Positions 1-8,632 of a stretch of DNA of 64,000 nucleotides are shown here, piece by piece. Below the pieces are notes generated by a model. The model did not search any database. It was not told where the DNA came from and worked only from the letters and a program-made list of their open reading frames with translations. The position numbers and the translations under genes were made by a program. Where the stretch lies: contig NZ_JALQDG010000027.1 of the NCBI RefSeq assembly GCF_023631325.1, forward strand, positions 124,001 to 188,000, written 5' to 3'. This DNA is from Caballeronia sp. INDeC2 (lineage in GTDB: Bacteria; Pseudomonadota; Gammaproteobacteria; Burkholderiales; Burkholderiaceae). Every line of letters begins with the position of its first letter. Positions within the stretch are counted from its first letter, which is position 1.

Positions 1-396
1 CATACGGATCCGACGGGCGCGCAGAAAGGCGTGGATTCGAAGGGCAACATCATCCTCTATACGGCGGGCGATCTCGCCGCTGTGATGGCTTTGAATGTCG
101 ATCTGAAAGTGCTTTCCGCGAACGGGATGTATGACTTCGTGACGCCGTTTTATCAGACGATCATCGATTTGCAGCAGATGCCGCTGATCGACAAGACCGT
201 GCGGCAGAATTTGTCGGCGACGTTTTATCCGTCGGGGCATATGGTTTATCTCGATGGCGGATCGAGGACGCAGCTCAAGGCGGATCTCGCCAGGATGTAT
301 GACGATGCGACCGCCAATCATGCGGCGATGGGGCGGATTATTGCTTTGCAGAAAGTTACTGCGGACAAGTTGGGGGCGTTATCGCCGGTGGGTTGA
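1..396 (+). CDS. Serine carboxypeptidase (peptidase family S10), C-terminal part
   Basis: The frame is open from the first base of the window, so this is the 3' end of a gene that starts upstream. The 131 visible residues carry the end of an alpha/beta-hydrolase fold. NGMYDFVTPF matches the segment holding the catalytic Asp of S10 carboxypeptidases, and PSGHMVYLD matches the one holding the catalytic His. The serine is outside the window. Family members remove C-terminal residues from peptides and are often exported in this bacterial group; export cannot be judged here. A GC-rich hairpin with a short T run follows the stop. Family assignment is fairly secure; substrate is unknown. Confidence 0.8.
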   Translation, partial: HTDPTGAQKGVDSKGNIILYTAGDLAAVMALNVDLKVLSANGMYDFVTPFYQTIIDLQQMPLIDKTVRQNLSATFYPSGHMVYLDGGSRTQLKADLARMYDDATANHAAMGRIIALQKVTADKLGALSPVG

Positions 397-408
397 TTTT
401 TGCCTTTG

Positions 409-444
409 CGCGGGCGGGCTTTGAGTTTAGTCCGCCTGCGTTTT
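409..444 (+). terminator. Probable rho-independent terminator of the S10 peptidase gene
   Basis: CGCGGGCGG at 409-417 pairs with CCGCCTGCG at 432-440 (nine pairs, one G-T wobble), followed by four T at 441-444. It starts 13 bases after the stop codon. Confidence 0.6.
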
Positions 445-529
445 CGCCGGGATGACCCGCAAAAAACCAGGAACACCGCTTGCGACCGACTGAGCGCAAA
501 ACCTCACGCGAAACTCTTGGAGCGCAACA

Positions 530-2656
530 ATGGCATCAAAGAAGCAACCGCCGGCGGGCGGCACCGCCCGCACCCCGTCGCAAGGCAACACCAACAAAAA
601 AGTCGAAGCGCTGGAAACCTTCCGCTCCGACGCAACGAATCAAGCCCTGACCACGAACCAGGGCGTCAAAGTCGCCGATAACCAGAACACGCTGCGCGTC
701 GGCGAACGCGGCCCCTCGCTGCTCGAAGACTTCATCATGCGGGAAAAGATCACGCACTTCGATCACGAGCGCATTCCGGAACGTATCGTCCATGCGCGTG
801 GTTCCGCCGCGCACGGCGTCTTCCAGGTCTACGAATCGCAGGCAGAACTCACCAAGGCCGCGTTCCTGCAAGATCCATCGAAAGAGACGCCTGTCTATGT
901 GCGCTTCTCGACCGTGCAAGGCTCGCGCGGCTCGGCCGATACCGTGCGCGACGTGCGCGGCTTCGCCGTCAAGTTTTACACGGAAGAAGGCAATTTCGAT
1001 CTCGTCGGCAACAACATGCCCGTGTTTTTCATCCAGGACGCGATCAAATTTCCCGACTTCGTCCACGCCGTCAAACCCGAACCGCACAACGAAATGCCGC
1101 AAGGCGCGTCCGCGCACGACACCTTTTGGGATTTCGTTTCGCTCGTGCCCGAGTCCGCGCACATGGTGCTCTGGACGATGTCCGATCGCGCGATCCCGCG
1201 CAGTCTGCGCACCATGGAAGGCTTCGGCATCCATACCTTCCGCTTCGTCAACGCGCAAGGAAAAGGCCGCTTTGTGAAGTTCCACTGGCGTCCGACGATC
1301 GGCTCGGCCTCGCTGCTGTGGGATGAAGCGCAGAAGCTCGCGGGCAAGGACTCGGACTTCCATCGCCGGGATCTGTGGGAAGCGATCGACAACGGCGATT
1401 ATCCCGAATGGGAGCTCGGCGTGCAGATCGTCGAGGAAGAGGACGAGCACAAGTTCGACTTCGATCTGCTCGATCCGACCAAGATCATTCCCGAAGAACT
1501 CGTGCCGCTCAAGATGATCGGCAAGCTCACGTTGAATCGCAATCCGGACAACTTCTTCGCCGAAACGGAGCAGGTCGCGTTCTGTCCGGGGCATATCGTG
1601 CCGGGCATCGACTTCACGAACGATCCGTTGCTGCAGGGGCGTTTGTTCTCCTATACCGATACGCAGATCAGCCGTCTCGGCGGCCCGAACTTCCACGAGA
1701 TCCCGATCAACCGGCCGCTCGCGCCGCTGCATAACGGTCAGCGCGACGCGATGCATCGCCAGACGATCGACAAGGGGCAGGCGTCCTACGAGCCAAATTC
1801 GATCGACGGCGGATGGCCCAGGGAAACCGCGCCGGCCGCGGCGGGAGGCGGCTTCGAGACGTATACGGAACGCGTCGAAGGGTCGAAGATCCGCGTGCGC
1901 AGCCCGTCGTTCAAAGATCACTATTCGCAGGCGACGCTCTTCTGGAACAGCATGACCGATCCTGAAAAGGATCACATCGTCGGCGCTTATTCGTTCGAGC
2001 TTTCCAAGGTCGAGCGCAAGAACATCCGCGAGCGCCAACTCGGCATCCTCGCGAATATCGACGAAACGCTCGCCGCGCGCGTCGCCGTCAATCTCGGTTT
2101 GCCCGCGCCGAAGAAGAACGCCGACGCCGACGAGCTCGGCAAGTCGTCGGTGACGGAATCGCCGGCGTTGTCGATCGTCGCGAAGACGAAGCCTTCGGTC
2201 AAGACGCGCAAGGTCGCGATTCTCGCCGCGCCGGGCGCCGATGCCGCGAGCATCAAGGCCGTGCAGGACGCGCTCAAGGCCGAGGGCGCGCATGCGAAAG
2301 TCATCTCGCCGACGCTCGGCTCGCCGGCGCCCGGCATCGAGGCCGACGCGACCATCCTCGGCATGCCGTCGATCATGTTCGACGGCGTGATCGTCGCGGG
2401 CGGCAAGGAGAGCGCGAAGACGCTGTCCGAGTCCGGCGACGCGCGTCATTTCGTGCTCGAAGCGTTCAAGCATCTGAAGGCGATCGGCGCGGTCGGTGAC
2501 GGCGAGGACCTGCTCGCGGCCGCGCATTTGCCGAACGGCGAGGAAGGCGTCGCGGTCGGCAGCGATGTCAAGCAGGTGCTCAAGCGCTTCATCGAAGCGA
2601 TGAGCAAGCATCGCGTATGGTCGCGCGCGCAAAAGGCGGAGTCGGTTCCCGCCTGA
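530..2656 (+). CDS. katE: Large-subunit monofunctional catalase (KatE / HPII type)
   Basis: 708 residues; decomposes hydrogen peroxide to water and oxygen in the cytoplasm. The catalase core has the distal His in [11 protein letters not shown] (about residue 88), the distal Asn region [11 protein letters not shown], and the proximal haem-binding Tyr in LFSYTDTQ (about residue 375). After about residue 560 comes the C-terminal flavodoxin/class-I amidotransferase-like domain ([16 protein letters not shown]), which marks clade-2 large catalases; E. coli KatE (753 residues) is slightly longer. The first 60 residues are a polar extension typical of the clade. ATG 530 is preceded by GGAGCG. It stands alone, with no oxidative-stress regulator next to it. 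Long open frames on both other strands here are shadows of the GC-rich coding sequence. Confidence 0.96.
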   Translation: MASKKQPPAGGTARTPSQGNTNKKVEALETFRSDATNQALTTNQGVKVADNQNTLRVGERGPSLLEDFIMREKITHFDHERIPERIVHARGSAAHGVFQVYESQAELTKAAFLQDPSKETPVYVRFSTVQGSRGSADTVRDVRGFAVKFYTEEGNFDLVGNNMPVFFIQDAIKFPDFVHAVKPEPHNEMPQGASAHDTFWDFVSLVPESAHMVLWTMSDRAIPRSLRTMEGFGIHTFRFVNAQGKGRFVKFHWRPTIGSASLLWDEAQKLAGKDSDFHRRDLWEAIDNGDYPEWELGVQIVEEEDEHKFDFDLLDPTKIIPEELVPLKMIGKLTLNRNPDNFFAETEQVAFCPGHIVPGIDFTNDPLLQGRLFSYTDTQISRLGGPNFHEIPINRPLAPLHNGQRDAMHRQTIDKGQASYEPNSIDGGWPRETAPAAAGGGFETYTERVEGSKIRVRSPSFKDHYSQATLFWNSMTDPEKDHIVGAYSFELSKVERKNIRERQLGILANIDETLAARVAVNLGLPAPKKNADADELGKSSVTESPALSIVAKTKPSVKTRKVAILAAPGADAASIKAVQDALKAEGAHAKVISPTLGSPAPGIEADATILGMPSIMFDGVIVAGGKESAKTLSESGDARHFVLEAFKHLKAIGAVGDGEDLLAAAHLPNGEEGVAVGSDVKQVLKRFIEAMSKHRVWSRAQKAESVPA

Positions 2657-2752
2657 TCCGCACGCGCGCGAGTCGCGTTTCGCCGGCTGCAACGGTACGT
2701 GTGAACATGCCGCCAGCCGGTGATATACGCACCGCGACCTTTTTGAGACACT

Positions 2753-2782
2753 AGCCGCACCGCTCATTCCGGGGGTGCGGCT
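2753..2782 (+). other. Inverted repeat abutting the kinase start codon
   Basis: AGCCGCACC at 2753-2761 pairs perfectly with GGTGCGGCT at 2774-2782 around a 12-base loop. The right arm ends on the first base of the proposed TTG start of the next gene and covers the only purine-rich stretch that could be its ribosome-binding site. It may be the katE terminator (no good T run follows) or a structure that limits translation of the kinase. Confidence 0.5.
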
Positions 2783-5700
2783 TGTTCGATCTTGCAAGAT
2801 TTCGTGGCGCCATCGCGCGGGCCGCACGCGCGCGATGGCGCTCGTGCGCGGGCATCCTCTTCGTCATCCTGACAAGCGTGCTCTTCGCGATGACGCCGAC
2901 GGCACGCGCGAAAGAGCGCATCGTCGTCGGCGTGGCGCCGGGCGTCGCGCCGCCGCTCGACATGGCGTATCCGCGTGCGGCCGCGCCGCGCGGTATCTCC
3001 ATCGATTACGTGAAGGCCATCGCCGCCGCGCTCGACGCCGATACGCAATGGCGTCTCTATCCGAGCCGCGCCGCGATGATCGCGGCGCTCACGCGCGGCG
3101 AAATCGACATGGCGACCGGCGCGACCGGCGAGGACAGCGGCGCGGCGCTCGCATACAGCCGTCCGTATCTTCCGCTCAAGCAGCTCTGCATCGAGCCGAT
3201 CGCGAAGCGCGCGCCGACTCACCGGCTCGCATACGTGGACGCGCAGACCTCGCCCGCGCGCTTGCAGACCGCGTATCCGTCGATGACGCCCGCCGCTTAT
3301 CCAGACCTGATCGGCGCGCTGCTCGCCGTATCGTTCGGCGATGCCGACGCGTTCGTCGGCGACGTGACTGCCGCCGCCTACGTCTTGAGGCATTTCAGGT
3401 TGCCGAACCTGACCGTTACCAACTACGCCGCTCTCGACGACGGCGGCTACCGCTTCGCCTTTGCACAGGACCGTGCGGATGCGGGCTCATTGCGGCGCCG
3501 GGTCGATGACGCGCTTGCCGCTTTGCCGCCGGCGTTCCTGTTGGCAGAGATCGCGCGCTGGACGCCGAGCGCGACCGTGATCACGCAGCAGAAGCCGGTC
3601 CAGCTGTCTGCGGAGGAAGCCGCCTGGGTGCGGGCCCATCCCGTGGTGCGCTATTCGATGCTGTCGCGCGCCGCGCCCCTCACGTTCCGCGACTCGCAGG
3701 GCGAGCCAGCGGGCGTCGTGGTCGATTTTCTGGCGGCGATCGCTCGCGTCACGGGGCTTCGTTTCGAAGCCCGCATGCGCGATTCGATGGATCAGTTGAC
3801 CGCCGATCTGGCGAGCGGCGCATCGGACATGCTGCCGTTCGGCGTCGCCGACGGAACCGACATGGCCGGGGCGTCGACGTCCGTCCCGATCGGCGACGGC
3901 ATCCTCGCGATCGTGACGGCCGCCGGCCAGCCGCCGCTGCGCGACGCCGCCGCGCTCGCGGGCAAGCGGGTCGCGCTCCCGGTGTTTACACCGCTGCAGG
4001 CGCTCGTGCGACGGCACGCGCCAAACGCGCGCTTCATCTACGCGGCGTCCCGGCCCGAAGCGCCGGTGTACGCCGTCGCGAAAGGCGAAGCCGATGCCAC
4101 CGTCACCGACTTGACCTTCGCGAACTATACGGTGGGCAATCCGTATCGCGGGTCGCTCGTCGTGAGCGGCGTGCTGTCGACGCAGCCGGTTCCGTATGGA
4201 CTGAGCGTCGCATCCAGCGAGCCGATTTTGCTGGGCATCATCGATCGCGCGATCGCCAGCTTGCCGCTTCCGCAACTCGAATCGATCAGCGCACGATGGT
4301 CGCTCTCCGAGCATCCCGAGGTGCTGTGGGAGCGCCGCCGTCCGCAAGTCGAGCTCGGTGCGCTGCTCGGCGCCGCGCTCGTGTTCGTGCTCGCAGGCTG
4401 GGCGCTGACGATGCGCGCGCAGATCGCGCGTCGGATCGCCGCCGAAAATGCGATGCGCGCCGCAAAGGAAGAAGCGGAAACGGCGAACCGCGCGAAGTCC
4501 TCCTTCCTCGCGACGATGAGCCACGAAATCCGCACGCCGATGAACGCCGTGCTCGGCCTGCTCGAAATGGAGCTGCGCGCGCCCGGCGAGCGCGCCGCGA
4601 CCGAGCGCGCGCTGTCGATCGCGCATCACGCCGCGCACGATCTGCTCGGGCTGATCGACGATCTGCTGGACGTCGCGAAGATCGAGGCCGAGCGTCTCGT
4701 GCTCGCGCCCGCGCCGCTCGAAGTCGAGGCGTGGATCGCGGGCGTCGCGGCGATCTACGAGCCGGCCGCGCGCGCGAAGGGCGTCGCGCTCGTCGTGAAG
4801 CGCCTGTCCGATGGCGGCCCGGCCTGGATCCTCGCCGACGGCCAGCGTCTGCGGCAGATCGTCGGCAATCTGCTCTCGAACGCGATCAAGTTCACCGATG
4901 CCGGCGCGGTCACGCTCGAATACGGCATCGCGCCGGCGCGGGACGGCAAGCGCGCGGTGACGCTCGCGGTATCCGACACGGGCATCGGCATCGCGCCCGA
5001 GAAGCAGGCGATGCTTTTCACGCCGTTCGTGCAGGCGCACGATGGCCGCGCGCGCAGCGTCGGCGGCACCGGGCTCGGACTCACCGTCAGCAAGCGGCTC
5101 GCCATGATGATGGGCGGCACGATCGAGATCTCGAGCGAGCCCGGGCGCGGCACGCGCTTCACCGTGATGCTCGATCTGCCGGAGGCGCAAGCGGTCGCGA
5201 CCGCCGCCGGCACGCGCCCTATACAGACGGGCGCGGTGGACGAAGTGCTGGCGGGACTGCGCGTGCTCGTCGTCGACGATCATCCGGCCAATCGCATCGT
5301 GCTCGACGGGCAGATCCGGTTGCTCGGCGGCGCGGCGCAACTGGCCGTCGACGGCAAGGCGGCGCTCGCGCGCTGGCGTGCCGATCCGCGCGCGTTCGAC
5401 GTGATCCTCACCGATTGCTCGATGCCCCGAATGAGCGGCGAGGAACTGGCGCGCACGATCCGCGACGACGAAGCCAACGACCCGTCCAGGCCGCGCGCGA
5501 TGCCGATCGTCGGCCTGACGGCGAATGCGCAGCCCGACGCGGCGATGCGCGCGGTTGCATCGGGCATGACCGCGTGCCTCGTGAAGCCGCTCGGCCTCGA
5601 CGATCTGCGCGAGGCCTTGCTTGCCGTGACACTCGGCGGCCGCGCGTCGGCGGCCGCGTCGAAGAAGCCGCGAGCGGCTGGGTCCGATGCGCCCGACGAG

Positions 5701-6075
5701 CCGGTATTCGACCACGCATCGCTCGCCGGTTTCGGCGATCAGGCCGGCGCGCTCGTCGACACGCTGAAGGCCGCCAACGCACAGGACCTCGCGGACGCGC
5801 ACGGCGCGTTCGACGACTGCGACCACGCGCGCCTGCGCGACATCGCGCATCGCATGAAAGGGGCGGCCGCGGTGATCAAGGCTGCGCCTTTCGTGCGCGC
5901 GTGCGTCGCGTTGCAGCGCGATTGCGAACTCGCGGTCGCGGAAGATCGCAACGGCGAGGACGATGCGTGCATCGCGGCATCGTTCGCAGCATTCGTCGCG
6001 GCGGCCGAGGCGCTCGACGCCGCGCTCGCCGTCCCGCTCGCCTGTGCTTCTCCCGCATCCGGCCCTTCGACATGA
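2782..6075 (+). CDS. BvgS/EvgS-like hybrid sensor histidine kinase with two periplasmic binding domains
   Basis: 1097 residues. Order of parts: hydrophobic signal segment (about 23-38), two tandem SBP_bac_3-type Venus-flytrap domains (about 45-265 and 275-505), one membrane helix (about 522-543), HisKA with FLATMSHEIRTPMN (His581), HATPase_c (NLLSNAIKF, DTGIGIAP, GGTGLGLTVSKRL), receiver domain (VVDDHPAN; phospho-acceptor Asp878 in LTDCSMP; Lys in CLVKPL) and a C-terminal Hpt domain (His1023 in AHRMKGAA). This is the unorthodox four-step phosphorelay layout of BvgS, but no PAS domain is evident between the membrane helix and HisKA. No response regulator gene adjoins, so the partner is elsewhere. 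TTG 2782 is the only start that keeps a full signal segment; the next ATG in frame (2890) would cut it off. Ligand unknown. Confidence 0.9.
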   Translation: MFDLARFRGAIARAARARWRSCAGILFVILTSVLFAMTPTARAKERIVVGVAPGVAPPLDMAYPRAAAPRGISIDYVKAIAAALDADTQWRLYPSRAAMIAALTRGEIDMATGATGEDSGAALAYSRPYLPLKQLCIEPIAKRAPTHRLAYVDAQTSPARLQTAYPSMTPAAYPDLIGALLAVSFGDADAFVGDVTAAAYVLRHFRLPNLTVTNYAALDDGGYRFAFAQDRADAGSLRRRVDDALAALPPAFLLAEIARWTPSATVITQQKPVQLSAEEAAWVRAHPVVRYSMLSRAAPLTFRDSQGEPAGVVVDFLAAIARVTGLRFEARMRDSMDQLTADLASGASDMLPFGVADGTDMAGASTSVPIGDGILAIVTAAGQPPLRDAAALAGKRVALPVFTPLQALVRRHAPNARFIYAASRPEAPVYAVAKGEADATVTDLTFANYTVGNPYRGSLVVSGVLSTQPVPYGLSVASSEPILLGIIDRAIASLPLPQLESISARWSLSEHPEVLWERRRPQVELGALLGAALVFVLAGWALTMRAQIARRIAAENAMRAAKEEAETANRAKSSFLATMSHEIRTPMNAVLGLLEMELRAPGERAATERALSIAHHAAHDLLGLIDDLLDVAKIEAERLVLAPAPLEVEAWIAGVAAIYEPAARAKGVALVVKRLSDGGPAWILADGQRLRQIVGNLLSNAIKFTDAGAVTLEYGIAPARDGKRAVTLAVSDTGIGIAPEKQAMLFTPFVQAHDGRARSVGGTGLGLTVSKRLAMMMGGTIEISSEPGRGTRFTVMLDLPEAQAVATAAGTRPIQTGAVDEVLAGLRVLVVDDHPANRIVLDGQIRLLGGAAQLAVDGKAALARWRADPRAFDVILTDCSMPRMSGEELARTIRDDEANDPSRPRAMPIVGLTANAQPDAAMRAVASGMTACLVKPLGLDDLREALLAVTLGGRASAAASKKPRAAGSDAPDEPVFDHASLAGFGDQAGALVDTLKAANAQDLADAHGAFDDCDHARLRDIAHRMKGAAAVIKAAPFVRACVALQRDCELAVAEDRNGEDDACIAASFAAFVAAAEALDAALAVPLACASPASGPST

Positions 6076-6183
6076 CGCGCTTCGACGCTCGCGATCGAGC
6101 TTTCGCGTGCGGCGTGCGTTTCGTGTGTTTTAATTGAACCTCCGATCATCTCAAAAACACGCGGCGATCCGTGGCCGCGATGG

Positions 6184-6744
6184 ATGGCGCACAGAGGCAT
6201 GAGTCGAAGGGATATCCGGTTCACCGGGAAAACGAAGCCAGGCGCGGGCCGCACCGGCCGCACCCGCCGCATTCCGTGCACGGCGCTGGCGTGGTGCTGC
6301 GCGATGTTCGCGTTGATGATGCCCGGCGCGCCGCGCGCCCAGCGCGCCGAATGGCTCGACGCGCGCGTCACGCAGGCGACCATCGTCGATACGATCTGCA
6401 TGCCCGGTTACGTGGACCGCGTGCTGCCGTCGTTCGAGATCCAGATGCGCCAGAAGGAGCGGCTTCTCAAGCAGCGCAGCATCGATGCATCGTTCGCATC
6501 GGAATATGCGCTCGATCACCGCATGCCGGTGCTGCTCGGCGGTTCGCCCAATTCGCCCGCGAATCTCGATCTGCGCCGCTGGGAAGGGCGCGCGGGCCAG
6601 CGGCGCAAGGAACGGCTCGCGGTCTATCTGAAGCGCTGCGTCTGCACCGGCGACATCACGCTGAAAGATGCGCAGAGCGCGATGGCTGGCGACTGGCCCA
6701 ATCGCTATCCGAATCTTTCCAGCATGACGTGCAGCGGTTTCTGA
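6184..6744 (+). CDS. Exported HNH-nuclease-like protein of unknown function
   Basis: 186 residues. An arginine-rich start is followed by a hydrophobic stretch (LAWCCAMFALMMPGAPRA, about 36-53), which looks like a signal peptide. The mature part has Cys in TICMPGYVDR, then ALDHRMPVLLGGSPNSPANL, and later CVCTG near the C-terminus. The D-H ... N-L arrangement resembles the core of HNH-type nucleases (where DH and a later N/H hold the metal), but no full HNH motif is present, so catalytic activity is an inference. Start is uncertain: ATG 6184 has no clear ribosome-binding site, and ATG 6199 is an alternative. It lies alone after the sensor kinase. Confidence 0.6.
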   Translation: MAHRGMSRRDIRFTGKTKPGAGRTGRTRRIPCTALAWCCAMFALMMPGAPRAQRAEWLDARVTQATIVDTICMPGYVDRVLPSFEIQMRQKERLLKQRSIDASFASEYALDHRMPVLLGGSPNSPANLDLRRWEGRAGQRRKERLAVYLKRCVCTGDITLKDAQSAMAGDWPNRYPNLSSMTCSGF

Positions 6745-6865
6745 CCCATCGGTTCGACGCATCCGTCCGATTTAGAACATTTATTGAAAAAGGCGGAATG
6801 TCGCAGCACGCGAATGGTCTACGGGATTAGTATGGACCTATCTCGAAATTCGCCATGGAGTCGCC

Positions 6866-6967
6866 ATGATGTTTGCGTATGTGTCCCTTTTGGTCGTCGG
6901 CACGCTTGCGGCGCGCGTGATCCTGAAGCAGCGTCCGCAGCCGGTGCGCGTGCGCGCAAGGAGGTGA
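6866..6967 (+). CDS. Tiny predicted membrane protein (33 residues)
   Basis: An open frame begins with ATG-ATG at 6866/6869 after GGAG (6857-6860) and ends with TGA at 6965-6967. It encodes a hydrophobic N-terminal half (MMFAYVSLLVVGTLAARVIL) followed by a strongly basic tail (KQRPQPVRVRARR). This looks like a single-span small protein with the tail in the cytoplasm. Its stop codon lies inside the AGGAGGTGA ribosome-binding site of the next gene, five bases before that gene's ATG, so the two are probably translationally coupled. Function unknown; the evidence is start signal, hydropathy and spacing only. Confidence 0.55.
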   Translation: MMFAYVSLLVVGTLAARVILKQRPQPVRVRARR

Positions 6968-6972
6968 CGGCA

Positions 6973-7239
6973 ATGAACCTGATCGTCTGGAATCTTCCGC
7001 AACGCTGCGCCGCGCGCGACGTGCGGCGCTTCCTGGAGCACGAGCTCGGCGGCTATGCGAGCGATATCGAAGTCCACGGCGCGGGCACCGCTCACGCCTA
7101 CGCGACTGCCAGGCTCGCGACCGATGTGCCTTACATCGGCGAGGCGATCGCGCAAAAGCTGTGTCATCAGCGCTTTCTCGACGAACCCTTGCGCGCCCGG
7201 GCGTCGCCATCGGGTGACGCGTCTATCCGCCTGCATTGA
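6973..7239 (+). CDS. Small RRM-like protein, putative RNA-binding
   Basis: 88 residues starting at ATG 6973, five bases after an excellent AAGGAGGTGA ribosome-binding site. The frame is open further upstream, but that part is out of phase with the tiny ORF and has no start signal. The N-terminus MNLIVWNLPQ resembles the RNP-2 strand of an RNA-recognition motif (hydrophobic-x-hydrophobic-x-N-L). It is followed by an amphipathic helix (ARDVRRFLEHELGG) and a second strand-like segment (AHAYATARLA) where RNP-1 would lie, though the aromatic residues of RNP-1 are mostly absent. RNA binding is therefore only a suggestion. A clear terminator follows 86 bases downstream. Confidence 0.65.
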   Translation: MNLIVWNLPQRCAARDVRRFLEHELGGYASDIEVHGAGTAHAYATARLATDVPYIGEAIAQKLCHQRFLDEPLRARASPSGDASIRLH

Positions 7240-7324
7240 CCGTGCGCGCTGCGCCGATTGTCGCGCGCATCGCCCGGAACGAACTTTGCTAAATCTCCGC
7301 TGACGAACGTTATGGAGCGGCGAA

Positions 7325-7354
7325 GTCGGTGCCTCGTGCGCACCGGCTTTTTTT
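7325..7354 (+). terminator. Rho-independent terminator after the RRM-like gene
   Basis: GTCGGTGC at 7325-7332 pairs with GCACCGGC at 7340-7347 (one T-G pair), followed by seven T at 7348-7354. A second, perfect inverted repeat follows at once: GTGCGCGCAA at 7357-7366 and TTGCGCGCAC at 7369-7378. Confidence 0.85.
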
Positions 7355-7420
7355 CTGTGCGCGCAATCTTGCGCGCACGCGCCGCTCGTTGGCAGCACGC
7401 AAAGCGGATCATTCATATCG

Positions 7421-8617
7421 ATGCAGCAGGCAGGAAAAAACAAGACGCCATTCGGCGCAAAAATTTTAGTGGGCGCGGCGGCAGGCGCGCTCGTTTCGAT
7501 GGCGACAGCGGTTCACGCGCAGCCTCAGACTGCCTCGGGCGCATCGGGGACGGTCGTGCAGGGACGCGTTTCGGCAGCACCCGCCGTTTCCGCGCCGCCG
7601 ATGCCGCAAGGCGCGAGCATCCCGCACAGCGCGAGCGCGCCCGAGCGCGCGCTTCCGGCCATGCCTGTGCCGATGCCGGCGCAACCGGCTCCGGCTGCCT
7701 CCGCCGCTTCCGAGGCTGCCGCCGCATCGGAGGCGAGTGCGGCGTCGGCGGCGAGCGCCGCGAGCGCGGCATCCGAAGCGCAGGCGCCCGAAGTGCCCTT
7801 GCCTCCCGAGCCGCCCGAACCCAATCTCGCGCAGCGCACCGGCATGCCGCCCGCGGGCGCGTACGCGATGAGGCAGAACTTCGCGAAGGAAGTCGATCGG
7901 CGGCTCACCGTGCCCGTCGCGGATCAGCAGGCCTACGGACGTCTGCTGCAACATACGCTCGACGTAGACGGCCACGGCGATCTCGCCAGCGAGTTCGTCG
8001 TGCTGGTCGATCGCAGTGCAAACGTGCAGGCGGTCTTCATCTACTTCCGCGCGAAGGCGGGCGATCCGTGGTCGATGATCGGCGCGTCGCCGGTATCGAC
8101 GGGCCGCCCCGGCACTTACGATCACTTCGTCACGCCGCTTGGCGTGTTTCAGCACGTGCCGGGCAACATGGACTTCCGGGCCGAGGGCACGCTTAACGAG
8201 TTCAAGATTCGCGGCTACGGTGCGCGCGACATGCGCATCTACGATTTCGGCTGGGCCGATGGCGAGCGCGGCTGGGGCAAGGGCGGCAAGTCGCCGATGC
8301 GCTTTCAGATGCACGCCACAGATCCCGAGAAGCTGGAGCCGCTGCTCGGCATGCGGCACTCGAAGGGATGTGTACGCATTCCGTCGACGCTCAACACGTT
8401 CATCGATCATCACGGCATTCTCGATGCGCAATACGAGGCGCGCGCATCCGAAGGCGGGTCGATGTGGGTCCTGAAGGCTACGCGCAAGACGACGCCGTGG
8501 GCGGGCCACTATCTCGTCGTCGTCGATACGGGCAGGACGACGCGGCCGGCGTGGTCGCCGGGTCCGGGCAAGGCGGTGCGCGCGCACATTCCGGCGGGCG
8601 CGGACACGGTGGATTGA
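7421..8617 (+). CDS. L,D-transpeptidase (YkuD domain), exported
   Basis: 398 residues. The signal peptide (about 1-32, ending AVHA) is followed by an Ala/Ser/Glu/Pro-rich linker (about residues 75-140; runs of AAS, then PEVPLPPEPPEP) that probably spans the periplasm. The C-terminal half is a YkuD catalytic domain with MHATDPEKL ... RHSKGCVRIP, the nucleophile being Cys317. Such enzymes make 3-3 peptidoglycan cross-links or attach proteins to peptidoglycan in the periplasm. Here the conserved catalytic motif starts with H rather than the more usual HGT, within the family's range. The gene is alone between a terminator and a convergent exporter gene. Confidence 0.9.
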   Translation: MQQAGKNKTPFGAKILVGAAAGALVSMATAVHAQPQTASGASGTVVQGRVSAAPAVSAPPMPQGASIPHSASAPERALPAMPVPMPAQPAPAASAASEAAAASEASAASAASAASAASEAQAPEVPLPPEPPEPNLAQRTGMPPAGAYAMRQNFAKEVDRRLTVPVADQQAYGRLLQHTLDVDGHGDLASEFVVLVDRSANVQAVFIYFRAKAGDPWSMIGASPVSTGRPGTYDHFVTPLGVFQHVPGNMDFRAEGTLNEFKIRGYGARDMRIYDFGWADGERGWGKGGKSPMRFQMHATDPEKLEPLLGMRHSKGCVRIPSTLNTFIDHHGILDAQYEARASEGGSMWVLKATRKTTPWAGHYLVVVDTGRTTRPAWSPGPGKAVRAHIPAGADTVD

Positions 8618-8632
8618 GCCGCGCCGATCGCG

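Noticed and set aside
536..2827. 763-codon open frame on the minus strand opposite katE
   Set aside because: It is Arg-rich with no start signal or recognisable fold; the plus strand holds a clear catalase. Typical shadow ORF of GC-rich coding DNA.
3487..6137. Long open frames (787 codons minus, 613 codons plus) inside the hybrid kinase gene
   Set aside because: Composition is dominated by Arg, Ala and Asp, and the kinase domains in the called frame are unmistakable.
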